Part shown: positions 1-8,167 of the stretch, in pieces
Layout of the letters: each line of letters begins with the position of its first letter
Numbering within the stretch: position 1 is the first letter of the stretch
Source of the DNA: Opitutus sp. GAS368
GTDB lineage: Bacteria; Verrucomicrobiota; Verrucomicrobiia; Opitutales; Opitutaceae
Direction: 5' to 3'
Length of the DNA: 64,000 nt
Assembly (NCBI RefSeq): GCF_900104925.1
Contig: NZ_LT629735.1
Coordinates: 1,458,291 to 1,522,290, forward strand
Made by a program: the position numbers and the translations under genes
Notes under the pieces: generated by a model
Told to the model about the DNA's origin: nothing
The model's input: the letters and a program-made list of their open reading frames with translations, nothing else
Databases searched by the model: none

Positions 1-12
1 CTGACCGGAGCC

Positions 13-67
13 AGCATGCCTGCCGTGGATAAAAGCCAGCTGAACTCCAGCTGAATTCCTGTTAAGC
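13..67 (-). promoter_or_regulatory. Pho-box-like promoter P1 reading off the left edge
   Basis: Read on the + strand there are four 7-bp units, GATAAAA, GCTGAAC, GCTGAAT and GTTAAGC, each separated by 4 bp (28-67). On the minus strand they are followed by 9 bp and a -10-like CATGCT (13-18). The same plan occurs at six other promoters in the window. It overlaps the stop codon of the PepSY gene, so it should drive a gene lying beyond coordinate 1. Confidence 0.65.
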
Positions 68-1144
68 TGACCGCGCGCGCCCGCGCTGGAGGAACATGGC
101 GAGCCCGGTCACCGCCAGAATAGGCACGGCGAGCATGCCGGCGAGCAGGATCAGGCGCCCGGCCCAGCCCCCGAACTGGCCGAAATGATAGGACAGGGCC
201 GTGAGGTAGAATTTCACCCCGGCCGGGCTCTCGGCATACGGCGTCCAGCGCAGGACCGCCCCGGAATAGGCGTCGAGGAAAAGATAGCTGCGGGCGTTTT
301 CATGGGCCGCCGCGCGCTCCGTCGCAAAAATCTCGACCGGCGCGTCGGGCTTGCGCGGCAGATAGATCATCAGGGCACCGGCCTCCGGCGCCAGCCGCCG
401 GGCCTGGTCGAGCCAGGCCTGCAGGGCCACGGGGTGCGCCGGCCCCGCCGGCGGCGTGGAATGAAGCTCCGCGGCCGGCGCCGCACCCCAGCCCTGGTAG
501 GTCCCGTGCTGCAGCCAATCGAAGGACTGCGGCAGCCCGGTCAGCGCGCTGCCCAGCACCACGACGCCCGCATAAAATCCCGCGACCTTGTGCAGGTTGA
601 AGTGCCAGGCCCGGCCCTTGAGCTTGAAATTGAGTGTCAGGCCGGTCCGCAGCACCCGGAGCACCGGCGGCAGCCAGAGATAAAAACCCGTCAGCAAAAC
701 CAGCGCCGTCAGCATCGCGCCGGCGCGGACGATGAACAGGCCCACGCTGCCCAGCAGCAGGAACCGGTGCCATTGCTCGCAGCGGCCGAAGAACCCTTCG
801 TAGCGGCCGCGCCGGCCGAGCACAGCCGCCGTGGCCGGGTGCAGGAACACGACCTGTTTGTCGAGGAAGGCCACCTGCACCGTGGCGCCGGGCTCGCGCG
901 CCAACCGCACGTAATCGACCTTGGCCCCGGGATGCGCCTGCTGCGCCGCCACCACCAAGTCATCCAGCGTCCGCGGCGCCCCGCCGGGCGCGACCGCGAA
1001 CAGGTCCCGGTTGAAAACCGGATCGAGCTCGGGGCGGAACACCAGCAACGCACCGGTCAGTGACATGAGCAGCAGCACCAACCCCACCGTCAGGGCCGAC
1101 CAGAGGTGAACTTGAAAAATCCAGCGGCGAGCGGGTGCGGCCAT
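62..1144 (-). CDS. PepSY-associated transmembrane protein
   Basis: A 360-residue inner-membrane protein of the PepSY_TM family (COG3182). Predicted membrane spans lie near residues 12-36, 128-160, 184-208 and 330-354, with two periplasmic PepSY-like segments between them. Histidines next to the spans (in QWHRFLLLG, HFNLHKVAGFY and LSYHFGQFGG) are typical of the family and may hold heme or metal. Relatives such as PiuB and FoxB are linked to periplasmic reduction of ferric siderophores. It is the last gene of the long minus-strand cluster and follows the cytochrome b gene by 7 bp, which suggests an electron-transfer pair. The substrate is unknown. Confidence 0.8.
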   Translation of the reverse strand: MAAPARRWIFQVHLWSALTVGLVLLLMSLTGALLVFRPELDPVFNRDLFAVAPGGAPRTLDDLVVAAQQAHPGAKVDYVRLAREPGATVQVAFLDKQVVFLHPATAAVLGRRGRYEGFFGRCEQWHRFLLLGSVGLFIVRAGAMLTALVLLTGFYLWLPPVLRVLRTGLTLNFKLKGRAWHFNLHKVAGFYAGVVVLGSALTGLPQSFDWLQHGTYQGWGAAPAAELHSTPPAGPAHPVALQAWLDQARRLAPEAGALMIYLPRKPDAPVEIFATERAAAHENARSYLFLDAYSGAVLRWTPYAESPAGVKFYLTALSYHFGQFGGWAGRLILLAGMLAVPILAVTGLAMFLQRGRARSA

Positions 1145-1151
1145 GGGCGGC

Positions 1152-1793
1152 TTATTTCAGCCCCAGATCCCGGAACCAGCCGGGCCTCCGCAGGCGGGCC
1201 CAGTTGGTCGTGACGGTGCCCTTCAGCATGGAGGCGAAGGTGCCGGGTTCACCCACGGTCGCCTTGTAGATGTGGATGAGCAGGCTGCCGGACATGATCA
1301 CGCTCACCACCCGGTGGCTGGTACGGCTGACCACATACACCTCCCGCGGCATCCACGGCTCCCGCCGCCACCACCACACCAGGCCGGTGACCAGCAGCCA
1401 GGCGGTGCTGAAGATGAACGCCCAGAAATAAAGTTTCTGGCCGCCGTTGAAAAAGCCCGTGTCGGCGGGCGGCAGTTGATCCGGCCGCAGGGCGTGATCC
1501 TGCAGGTGCCGGATGAAATAGGTGTCCGTCGCCGTCCAGCGCATCCGCTTGCGCCACAGGAAAAAAATCGGGATGGCCGAGACGGCGAGCGCCAGCCCCG
1601 CCACAAAATGGATCGCGATGGTGCTCTGTTCCCCGCCGAAATATGGCACCAGCCAGTGCAGGATGCTGGACCAGTAGAGCGCCAGGCCGGTCGCCATCGC
1701 GAGGATGAAGCCGATTGCGATCAACCAGTGAATGACGCGCACGGAAAGCGTGTGGCGTAGGATCTCGGTCTTGGGGGTCGGTGGATTTTCCAT
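1152..1793 (-). CDS. Formate-dehydrogenase-gamma-like cytochrome b
   Basis: A 213-residue membrane cytochrome b with four predicted spans. It resembles FdnI/FdoI: VIHW near residue 21, AIHFVAG near 60, NGGQKLYFW near 117, and a paired RTSHRVV and LLIHIY that would supply heme-ligand histidines. The C-terminus (GTFASMLKGTVTTNWARL) matches the tail of formate dehydrogenase gamma subunits. No formate dehydrogenase alpha or beta subunit is present. It lies between SBP-1 (27 bp upstream) and the PepSY gene (7 bp downstream), so I infer it passes quinol electrons to a periplasmic or PepSY partner rather than working in formate oxidation. Confidence 0.75.
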   Translation of the reverse strand: MENPPTPKTEILRHTLSVRVIHWLIAIGFILAMATGLALYWSSILHWLVPYFGGEQSTIAIHFVAGLALAVSAIPIFFLWRKRMRWTATDTYFIRHLQDHALRPDQLPPADTGFFNGGQKLYFWAFIFSTAWLLVTGLVWWWRREPWMPREVYVVSRTSHRVVSVIMSGSLLIHIYKATVGEPGTFASMLKGTVTTNWARLRRPGWFRDLGLK

Positions 1794-1820
1794 AAGATAA
1801 GGGGGGCCGGGCTCGCCTTT

Positions 1821-2939
1821 TCAGTCGAGCCGTGCCCGTTGGGCCGCCGCGAAATCCGCCGGCAGCGGCAGGTAGTTGCCATTGGCGACGATCGCCTCCT
1901 GCCCCTCGCGGCTCAGGATGTAGCGGAGGAATTCGCGCAGCTTCGGGTCGACGGCCGTGCCGGGCTTGCGGTTGAGGTAGAAATAAAGGTTCCGCACCAG
2001 CGGGTAGGTCCGGTCCTGGAAAGTCGCCTTGCTGGGCGCCACGAACGGGCCGCCCGCCGCCACCGCCAGCGCGACCGGCTTCAGGCCGGGCACTTTGGCG
2101 GCCTGGGGCACGATGGTCCACGCGATGCCGTATTTGTCCTGCAGCAGCTCCTCGCGGAGCATGTGCTGCACGCCGCCGCGCTGTTCCACCTTGTCGTCGT
2201 CGTCGATCATCTTGCTGCCGGTCTCGACGTAGCCCCGGTAGTTGGGGTTCCACTTGTCGCTGTTGTGCAGGACGCGGAGCTGGAAGAAGCGCGTGGTGCC
2301 CGACGGCGCGTGGCCGTAGGTGTGGATGGGTTTGTCCGCCCACTCGCCGGTCAGGCCGAGCTGGCCCCAGGTGCGGATGTCCTGCTCCGGGCCGCGCGCG
2401 GCCTTGAGGTCCCACTTGAAGCCGCGCAGCGCGCCGTTGCGCTCGCTGCCGAAAATCCCGTCGAGCTGTGCCAGCGTGAGCCGGGCCAGCGGGTTGTCGG
2501 GATGCACGTAGATCACGATGCCCGGCGACCGCCCTTCCACGTCGTAGGTGCCGGACGCGACCGTGATGTCCGTGGCGTGGTAGCCATAGACCTCGTAGAA
2601 CGACAGGACCTCGGTGATGGCCGGCTCGCCGCCGTCCGGGGCCAGGTCGGTCACGCCGGTCACCAGCGCGGGAAAGGCCGCGTCGCTCGTCGGGAACGTG
2701 TCGTGGAAGGTGACGCCGGGGTGGTATCTTTGAAACCCGGCTTCCCAAATCCTGAACAGCCCGCCGAACCCGAAGCCGTAATTGCGGATCACGCCGGAAA
2801 CCGTCTGTTGCGGGGCGTAGGCGGGGAACCCGCTCAAATCGAACTCGCCGGCCGCGGAGTTGGCAGCAAGACACGCAACCAGACCGGCGCCAAGCAGCGT
2901 GCGCCCAAAAAAAGCAGGCAATAAGGAGACCGGTTTCAT
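1821..2939 (-). CDS. SBP-1, PstS-like binding protein with intact SGT loop
   Basis: A 372-residue exported PstS-like (PBP_like_2, COG0226) protein. The signal peptide is about residues 1-31; LVAC inside it resembles a lipobox, so a lipoprotein is possible. The family core RTWGQLGLTGEW is at 189-200. It is followed by SGTTRFF at 213-219, the loop that holds phosphate in true PstS proteins, which only SBP-1 and SBP-2 retain. It groups with SBP-6 and SBP-9 (shared RFF/HFF, NPNYR and a SGTKM-like segment). It lies 27 bp upstream of the cytochrome b gene and 127 bp after the small protein gene at 3067. It is the best candidate in the array for a genuine phosphate binder. Confidence 0.9.
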   Translation of the reverse strand: MKPVSLLPAFFGRTLLGAGLVACLAANSAAGEFDLSGFPAYAPQQTVSGVIRNYGFGFGGLFRIWEAGFQRYHPGVTFHDTFPTSDAAFPALVTGVTDLAPDGGEPAITEVLSFYEVYGYHATDITVASGTYDVEGRSPGIVIYVHPDNPLARLTLAQLDGIFGSERNGALRGFKWDLKAARGPEQDIRTWGQLGLTGEWADKPIHTYGHAPSGTTRFFQLRVLHNSDKWNPNYRGYVETGSKMIDDDDKVEQRGGVQHMLREELLQDKYGIAWTIVPQAAKVPGLKPVALAVAAGGPFVAPSKATFQDRTYPLVRNLYFYLNRKPGTAVDPKLREFLRYILSREGQEAIVANGNYLPLPADFAAAQRARLD

Positions 2940-2955
2940 TGATGGGTTGGTTGGT

Positions 2956-3019
2956 GGCAGGGCAAATCCTCCGGATGAGCCGTTCGATGCACGGCTCGGC
3001 GGGGACGACCCGCCCTGCC
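2956..3019. repeat. REP-like imperfect palindrome, family D
   Basis: GGCAGGGC and GCCCTGCC-type arms flank a centre containing CCGGATGAGCCG and CGGCTCGGCG. A related copy is at 32843-32909. It fills the gap between SBP-1 and the small protein gene. Confidence 0.55.
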
Positions 3020-3066
3020 TGTTTGGCCGGCCACGATGACGGTCAGAAAATCACGACCAAGTGTTT

Positions 3067-3558
3067 TCATGGGGTGGGTTTGAACAGCTCGGCCAGGGCC
3101 GGGATCTGCCGGGCGACATGGTCGCGGATGGCGGTGGCCTCGGCCAGATATTTCACCTGGTCCTCCCCCGCCTGGAATTTGAACTGGAGGGCCAGCGAGC
3201 CGATTTCCTTCCCGGTGCGGTCGAGCAGCGGGAGCATGACCCCCAGCTTCGGGGCCTTGGTGCTCGGCACGATGGTCGTGGCCCCGTGCAGGATATCTTC
3301 CGGGTCGCTGGGCTTGCCGATGACATCCAGCGTCGAGGCGATGATCGCCTGCCGGTCGCCGCCCCGCGGCACACAGTGCAGGCCGGCGGCCACCAGTCCG
3401 GGATTCGCGACCATGATTTCGGTCACGAGCTGCTGCGCGTAGATGTGGTTGTCCGTCGCGAGGGTGTATTTCGGCACCTCGGCGGCGCACAACCCGGCGC
3501 CGCCGAACAGCACGGCCAGGCCGACGGCCAGTTTGAAGAGAAGGGATGATTTTTGCAT
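3067..3558 (-). CDS. Small periplasmic protein, paralogue 1 of 3
   Basis: A 163-residue protein with a signal peptide of about 26 residues. It is paralogous to the products at 42883 and 51574. Shared features are IYAQQLVTEIM followed by NPGLV near residue 45, a central IGKPSDPED segment, then GVMLPLLDRTGKEIGSLALQFKF and a C-terminal AIRDHVARQIPALAELF. The pattern of a helix, an I-G-(K/N)-x-D-D segment and a strand stating 'plus-something-plus-G' recalls periplasmic single-Cache or PAS-like sensor folds, but I do not recognise a named family. It sits 10 bp after SBP-2 in the same transcription unit. Function unknown. Confidence 0.7.
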   Translation of the reverse strand: MQKSSLLFKLAVGLAVLFGGAGLCAAEVPKYTLATDNHIYAQQLVTEIMVANPGLVAAGLHCVPRGGDRQAIIASTLDVIGKPSDPEDILHGATTIVPSTKAPKLGVMLPLLDRTGKEIGSLALQFKFQAGEDQVKYLAEATAIRDHVARQIPALAELFKPTP

Positions 3559-3568
3559 GGGGGAAGGC

Positions 3569-4630
3569 TCAGTCGAGCCGGCGGACCTGCGCGGCAGCGA
3601 GCTCGGCCGTGAGCGGCAGGTAGGCGCTGGCCCCGGCCACTTCCTGCTGGCCCGCAGGGCTGAGGATGTAGCGCAGGAACCCGGCGACCAGCGGATCGGC
3701 CGGCGCGCCGGCCTTGCGGTTGAAACAGGCCGTGACGGCCCGCGTCAGCGGATACTGCCGGCTGACCAAACTGTCGCGGGTGGCCGGGATTCCATCCAGT
3801 GCCACGGGGCGGACCCCGTCCTGCACGAAGCCGAGGCTGGCGACCGCGAGACCGTAGCGGTCCTGCGCGAGCGCGGCGAGAATCTGCCGCCCGGCGTCAT
3901 GCGTGGCGGCGCGGGGCACATCCGTGTCGCTGAACTCCGTGAGCTGCGTCCAGTTCATCATGCGGCTGTCGTTGAGCACCACATGGCGGAAGAAGCGCCC
4001 CGTGCCCGACATGGCGTCGGGTGCGTAGAGATGAAGGGGCTTGTCCGCCCACTCCCCGGTCAGGCCGAGCTGGCCCCAGGTGCGGATGTCCGCGGGCGCC
4101 AGCCGGTGTTCGGTGCCGAAAATGGCGTCGAGTTGCGCGAGTGTAAGCTGAGCGAGCGGATTGCCCCGGTGCACAAACAGCACCGGCGCCGGCGACTGGC
4201 CGGGGCGGTCGAGGCTGCCGGTCGCGACCTCCACTTGCGCCGGTTTGTAGTGAAAAATCCATTCGAAGGCCTGGAGCTCGCTCAGGGTCGGCGCGCGTCC
4301 GACCAGCGCAAGGTCGGCCTTGCCGGTGTAGAGCGCGGCCATGCCCGTGTCGCTGCCCGTGAGGTGCGGCTCCACGCGAACCCCCGGGTGCTGCTTTTGG
4401 AACGCAGCCGACCAGCGCGCCACCACGGCCGCCATCTCGGGGTTGCCGGCGACGTGCAGCACGCCGGAAAGAGGCTGCGCCGCCAACGAAGGCAATCCCA
4501 TCAGCGCCAGAAGCATTGCCGCCATCCAGGTGGAGCCGGACCTCCGGGCCGGTTTTCTTGATCGTGTGTCCAACCAACCCGTCCGGAGGCCGGGTTCCAC
4601 CTGGAATGTGCTTTGGTCTGGTCTGGTCAT
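3569..4630 (-). CDS. SBP-2, PstS-like binding protein with intact SGT loop
   Basis: A 353-residue PstS-like protein. RTWGQLG is at 183-189 and SGTGRFF at 208-214, so the phosphate loop is intact. The start overlaps the SBP-3 stop (ATGA). Residues 9-35 are encoded by a REP-like palindrome (4526-4604), and the signal-peptide core follows at about 36-50. An internal ATG (residue 36) could be the real start, which would skip the palindrome-encoded leader. SRMMNW after the loop and the overall layout pair it with SBP-22; together with SBP-3 it forms a module duplicated as SBP-22/SBP-23. Confidence 0.88.
   Translation of the reverse strand: MTRPDQSTFQVEPGLRTGWLDTRSRKPARRSGSTWMAAMLLALMGLPSLAAQPLSGVLHVAGNPEMAAVVARWSAAFQKQHPGVRVEPHLTGSDTGMAALYTGKADLALVGRAPTLSELQAFEWIFHYKPAQVEVATGSLDRPGQSPAPVLFVHRGNPLAQLTLAQLDAIFGTEHRLAPADIRTWGQLGLTGEWADKPLHLYAPDAMSGTGRFFRHVVLNDSRMMNWTQLTEFSDTDVPRAATHDAGRQILAALAQDRYGLAVASLGFVQDGVRPVALDGIPATRDSLVSRQYPLTRAVTACFNRKAGAPADPLVAGFLRYILSPAGQQEVAGASAYLPLTAELAAAQVRRLD
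4526..4604. repeat. REP-like inverted repeat, family A, inside SBP-2 leader
   Basis: Imperfect arms beginning CCAGGTGGAGCCGG and ending CCGGGTTCCACCTGG surround a short loop. Copies of the family are at 5677-5748, 31650-31722 and 62695-62766. It is read in frame as SBP-2 residues 9-35. Confidence 0.75.
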
Positions 4631-5790
4631 GGCAGTTTCTCCAGTTGCCGTTTGATCGCGTCGGCGCCGAGCGGCAGGTAATCGCTCTCGCGCACCACCG
4701 CCTGCTGGCCTTCGCGGCTGAGGAGGTAGCGGAGAAACTCCCGCACCGCCGGATCGGCGCGCCCGCCGGGCGGCACGTCGATGAAGGCCGGGATGATCCG
4801 CCCCAGCGGATAAGTCTGCGCGATCAGGTTCTCCTTGGTCGGCTCGTAGAAGGGCTCGCCCGCGTTGCGCGCCAGCGGCAGCGCCCGCACTTCCGGGTTC
4901 GCGTAGCGCACGTTTGAGATGGCGATGCCGGCGGGATTTTTCGCCAGCGTGTCGAGGATCTGCTGGCCGTGGTCGTATTGGGTGCCATCGGGCCGGAGGA
5001 CGTGCACGAACTCCTTCAGGTCGGTGTTCCAGCGGTGGCTGTTCTCCAGCACGGCCTCGCGGAAGAAAAGCGCGAAGTCCACGTCAACCTGCCAGCCGTA
5101 GGGCTGGATGCGGCGGTCCGCCCACTCCCCCGTCAGGCCGAGTTCGCCCCAGGTGCGGATGTTGCGCGGGCCGCGACGGTGCTCGGCCCCGAAGACGGCG
5201 TCGAGCTGCGCCAGCGTCAGCCCCTTGATCGGGTTGTCCTTCCGGACAAAAACCATGTGCGCATAGTCGAAGTAGTTCACGTCCAGGCTGCCGGTGGCGA
5301 TCTGGATGCCCGTGGGCGCGTAGTGTTTCTCGCGTTCGAACGCCGCGGCGGTGGCCGGGCTGATCTCCTCGCCGAGGATCGCGAGGTTCCCCGCCCCGGT
5401 GTAGAGCGCGCCGATCGCCGAGGCCGTGCCATACATGTGGTTCTCGAATTTCACGTCCGGCTGGTATTTCGCAAAGCCCGCGATCCATGCGTCCATGATC
5501 CGGCCCATGAAGTCGTGCTTCGGGCTGCCGTGGCCCCAGAGCCGGATCGTGCCGGAAACCTTCGTGGCCGGGGCATAAAGCGGCAACGCGTCCACGAACG
5601 CCACCTCGGGGGCGCCGGCATTGCCGGTCGCGAACGCCGCGGCCGGCAACAGCACGCAGAGAAACCCCCAAGCGAAGGTGGAACGCGGCGGCCGGACGCG
5701 TTGCAGGATGCTGGCAGGAGCAAACGCGTCCGGAGGCCGCGTTCCACCCTGGCTCAGGGGAAATCGGGAAACAGGGTCCGTGTTCTTCAT
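4627..5790 (-). CDS. SBP-3, PstS-like binding protein
   Basis: 387 residues. The ATG at 5790 overlaps the SBP-4 stop (ATGA), and no other ATG precedes the signal-peptide core (about 39-57). Residues 15-38 derive from a REP-like palindrome (5677-5748), an unusually long n-region for a signal peptide. The core is RTWGELGLTGEWADRRI. The SGT loop is replaced by WQVDVDFALFF, although the paired aromatics remain. It begins with WGHGSPKHDFMGRI and has LRPDGTQYDHGQQ, features shared with SBP-23. It overlaps SBP-2 by 4 bp. Confidence 0.88.
   Translation of the reverse strand: MKNTDPVSRFPLSQGGTRPPDAFAPASILQRVRPPRSTFAWGFLCVLLPAAAFATGNAGAPEVAFVDALPLYAPATKVSGTIRLWGHGSPKHDFMGRIMDAWIAGFAKYQPDVKFENHMYGTASAIGALYTGAGNLAILGEEISPATAAAFEREKHYAPTGIQIATGSLDVNYFDYAHMVFVRKDNPIKGLTLAQLDAVFGAEHRRGPRNIRTWGELGLTGEWADRRIQPYGWQVDVDFALFFREAVLENSHRWNTDLKEFVHVLRPDGTQYDHGQQILDTLAKNPAGIAISNVRYANPEVRALPLARNAGEPFYEPTKENLIAQTYPLGRIIPAFIDVPPGGRADPAVREFLRYLLSREGQQAVVRESDYLPLGADAIKRQLEKLP
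5677..5748. repeat. REP-like inverted repeat, family A, inside SBP-3 leader
   Basis: The arms are GGTGGAACGCGGCGGCCGG and CCGGAGGCCGCGTTCCACC, with a central loop. It is read in frame as residues 15-38 of SBP-3, just before its signal-peptide core. Confidence 0.75.
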
Positions 5791-6959
5791 TCGAGTTTTT
5801 TCAGTTGTTCGCGGACGGCGTCGGCCGGCAGCGGCAGCAGCTTGCCGTCGCGCACGACCGCCTCCTGTCCCTGGCGGCTCAGGATGTAGCGGATGAACTC
5901 CCGGACCTTCGGGTCCACCGGCTTGCCCGGTTCGCGGTTGATATAAAAATAATTGTTGCTGTGCAGGTAATAGCTCCGGTCCTGGACGTTCTCGATGGTG
6001 GGCGCGATGTAAGGGCCGGCATCGGCGACCGCCAGCGGCAGCGCCTTCGTCTCGGGGGTGAGAAAGGCGAGGTTGCTCACGCCGATGCTGTAGGGGTCCC
6101 TGCCGGTATCGTCGACCAGATCCTGTGCGCCGATGCCGAGTTTCCCGTCGGGGCGCACATACTGGCAATACTGCGTGAGGGTTTCGTTCCACTTGTCGCT
6201 GCCCTTGAGGAGGAGCCGGCAGAGTGTGTTGGTCGGGTCGTATTGCAGACTCATGATCCGGACGTGGATCGGCTTGTCCGCCCACTCGCCCGTCAGGCCG
6301 AGCTGGCCCCAGGTGCGGATGTTGCCCTCCGGGCCGCGGGCGAACTCGGGATGCCAGGTGGTCCCCACCCAGCCGCCGTTGCGCTCGGCGCCGAGGATGC
6401 CGTCGAGCTGCTTCACGGTGAGGCCGGTGATCGGGTTGTTTTTGTTCACAACCACGACCCAGGCGGGATTCCAGCCGAGCGTGTCGTAGGCGCCGTTGAG
6501 CGGCACCAGCTCCAGCGGGTCATGGTTGAAGGTCCGCTGGAAGCCCAGCAGCTCCATGAACTGGATGTGCCGGCCGATACCGATGTCGGCGACGCCGCAC
6601 ACCAGCGCGGGAATCGCCACGGCCGACGACTTCAGATCGATGTCCAGGGTGACATCCGGCTGGAATTTCCGGAAACCCTCCACCAAGTATTGGAACAGGT
6701 GCCCGCGGTTGATGGCGTCGTTGCCGCGGAGCCGGATCACGCCGGCCACCTTCTGTTCCGGCACATAGTCCGGCAACGCGCCGAGGTCCCAGGTCCGGGT
6801 ATAGAACTGCTTGTCGCGCTGCGTGGCGCCGCGAGCGGCCCGGGCGTTCTGGACGTCCAGGGCGTCGCGGTGCACCTCGGGCGACGGCGCCGTCTCGTCC
6901 GCCCGAGACAGGACCGGGGCGCAGAGACCCAGCAGCAGGATGACGTGGTGGAGTTTCAT
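5787..6959 (-). CDS. SBP-4, PstS-like binding protein
   Basis: 390 residues with a signal peptide of about 20. The mature N-terminus carries the LDVQNARAA...QFYTRTWDL extension seen in the NxRYxT clade. The core RTWGQLGLTGEW starts at about residue 215. The SGT position reads LQYDPTNTLCRLLL, and even the YG that normally precedes the loop is changed (HVRIMS), so this is one of the more divergent sites. Start and stop both overlap neighbours by ATGA (SBP-5 upstream, SBP-3 downstream), which indicates translational coupling. Confidence 0.9.
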   Translation of the reverse strand: MKLHHVILLLGLCAPVLSRADETAPSPEVHRDALDVQNARAARGATQRDKQFYTRTWDLGALPDYVPEQKVAGVIRLRGNDAINRGHLFQYLVEGFRKFQPDVTLDIDLKSSAVAIPALVCGVADIGIGRHIQFMELLGFQRTFNHDPLELVPLNGAYDTLGWNPAWVVVVNKNNPITGLTVKQLDGILGAERNGGWVGTTWHPEFARGPEGNIRTWGQLGLTGEWADKPIHVRIMSLQYDPTNTLCRLLLKGSDKWNETLTQYCQYVRPDGKLGIGAQDLVDDTGRDPYSIGVSNLAFLTPETKALPLAVADAGPYIAPTIENVQDRSYYLHSNNYFYINREPGKPVDPKVREFIRYILSRQGQEAVVRDGKLLPLPADAVREQLKKLE

Positions 6960-8149
6960 TCGAGTTTCTTCTGCATTTCGCGGCAGACCTCGGCGGTGAG
7001 CGGCAGGTATTTGCCGTCGCGCATCACCTCGGCCTGGCCCTCGCGGCTCACGATGAAGCGGAGGAACTCGCGCACCTTCGGGTCGAGCGCCGGGCCGGTG
7101 GCGCCGTCGGCGTAGGCGTAGATCTCGTCGACCAGCGGATACTTCCGGCTGCGCAGGTTCTCCATCGTGTAGGCGTAATAGGGCCCGTCCGCCGTGCGCG
7201 CGACCTCGAGCGCCTTCAGCTCCGGCGGCAGGTTCTTGCCGACGGGCGCGGCCACGTAGGCGATGCCGTAGCGGTCCCTGACCAAGTCGTCGTTGAGCCC
7301 GCGCTTCAACCGGCCGAAGCCCATCGAGCTACCCTTGCCGTCATCGGCGCCGACGTAGTTCGCGTAGATGCGGAGGTGCTCATTCCACTTGTCGCTGCCC
7401 TGCAGGATCCAGTCGGAAATCTCCACCGCCTGGTGGTAGCGCTGGTTCAGGCCGTAGGGCGTGATCTCCTTGTTCGCCCACTCGCCGGTCAGGCCGAGCT
7501 GGCCCCAGGTGCGGATGTTCTTCTCGGGACCACGGGCGAATTCGGGATGCCAGTCGGTGCCGACCCAGCCGCCCAGCCGTTCGGCGCCGTAGATGCCGTC
7601 GAGCTGCTCCATGGTGATTTTTGCCAGCGGATTGTCCTTCGACACCACGATGCCGAAAGCCGGCTGCCAGCCCGTGACATTGTAGGAGCCCGTGGCGATG
7701 GTGATCTCGACCGGGTCGTGGTTCTTGTAGCGCTGGTAGAGCTGGAGTTCCTCGGTGGTGATCTTGCGGCCGATGCCGAGGTCCGAGACGCCGAACACCA
7801 GCGACGGCACGGCCGCGCGGGTGGTCAGCATGTTGTATTCGAACTTCACCCCGGGGTGGAATTTCTGGAACGCCTTCTCCCAGTATTCGCCGAGGTTGCC
7901 GTCGGTGATGTAGTTGCTGCCCCACATCCGGATGGTGCCGGTGACCGGCGCCTTCGGCTGGTAGGCGGGCAGGTCGGAGAGATTCCACTGGTCGGCGGGA
8001 TAGTAGGCCTTCTTGCCCTTGGTCTTGAGGCCCGCGGCGCGCGCTTCCTGCATGGCGAGACCGGTGGAAACCTTGTCGCCGTCGGCGCCAGACGCCGTGC
8101 GGGCCACGGCGAGCACGGTCAGCAGCATGATGGTGGTTTTGATTTTCAT
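6956..8149 (-). CDS. SBP-5, PstS-like binding protein
   Basis: 397 residues with a signal peptide of about 21. The GLAMQEARAAGLKTKGKKAY extension is followed by LPAYQP and WGSNYITDG. The core starts at about 213 and has TGEWANKEITPYG. The loop reads LNQRYHQAVEISDWIL with no SGT. It is the obvious twin of SBP-11 (same extension, loop type and length), so one arose from the other by duplication. It overlaps SBP-4 by ATGA and follows SBP-6 by 18 bp. Confidence 0.9.
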   Translation of the reverse strand: MKIKTTIMLLTVLAVARTASGADGDKVSTGLAMQEARAAGLKTKGKKAYYPADQWNLSDLPAYQPKAPVTGTIRMWGSNYITDGNLGEYWEKAFQKFHPGVKFEYNMLTTRAAVPSLVFGVSDLGIGRKITTEELQLYQRYKNHDPVEITIATGSYNVTGWQPAFGIVVSKDNPLAKITMEQLDGIYGAERLGGWVGTDWHPEFARGPEKNIRTWGQLGLTGEWANKEITPYGLNQRYHQAVEISDWILQGSDKWNEHLRIYANYVGADDGKGSSMGFGRLKRGLNDDLVRDRYGIAYVAAPVGKNLPPELKALEVARTADGPYYAYTMENLRSRKYPLVDEIYAYADGATGPALDPKVREFLRFIVSREGQAEVMRDGKYLPLTAEVCREMQKKLE

Positions 8150-8167
8150 GGGGATGCCGGGCGGGGG

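Noticed and set aside
1152-1793. A remnant of a formate dehydrogenase operon
   Set aside because: No catalytic or iron-sulfur subunit is present, and the neighbours belong to the binding-protein cluster.
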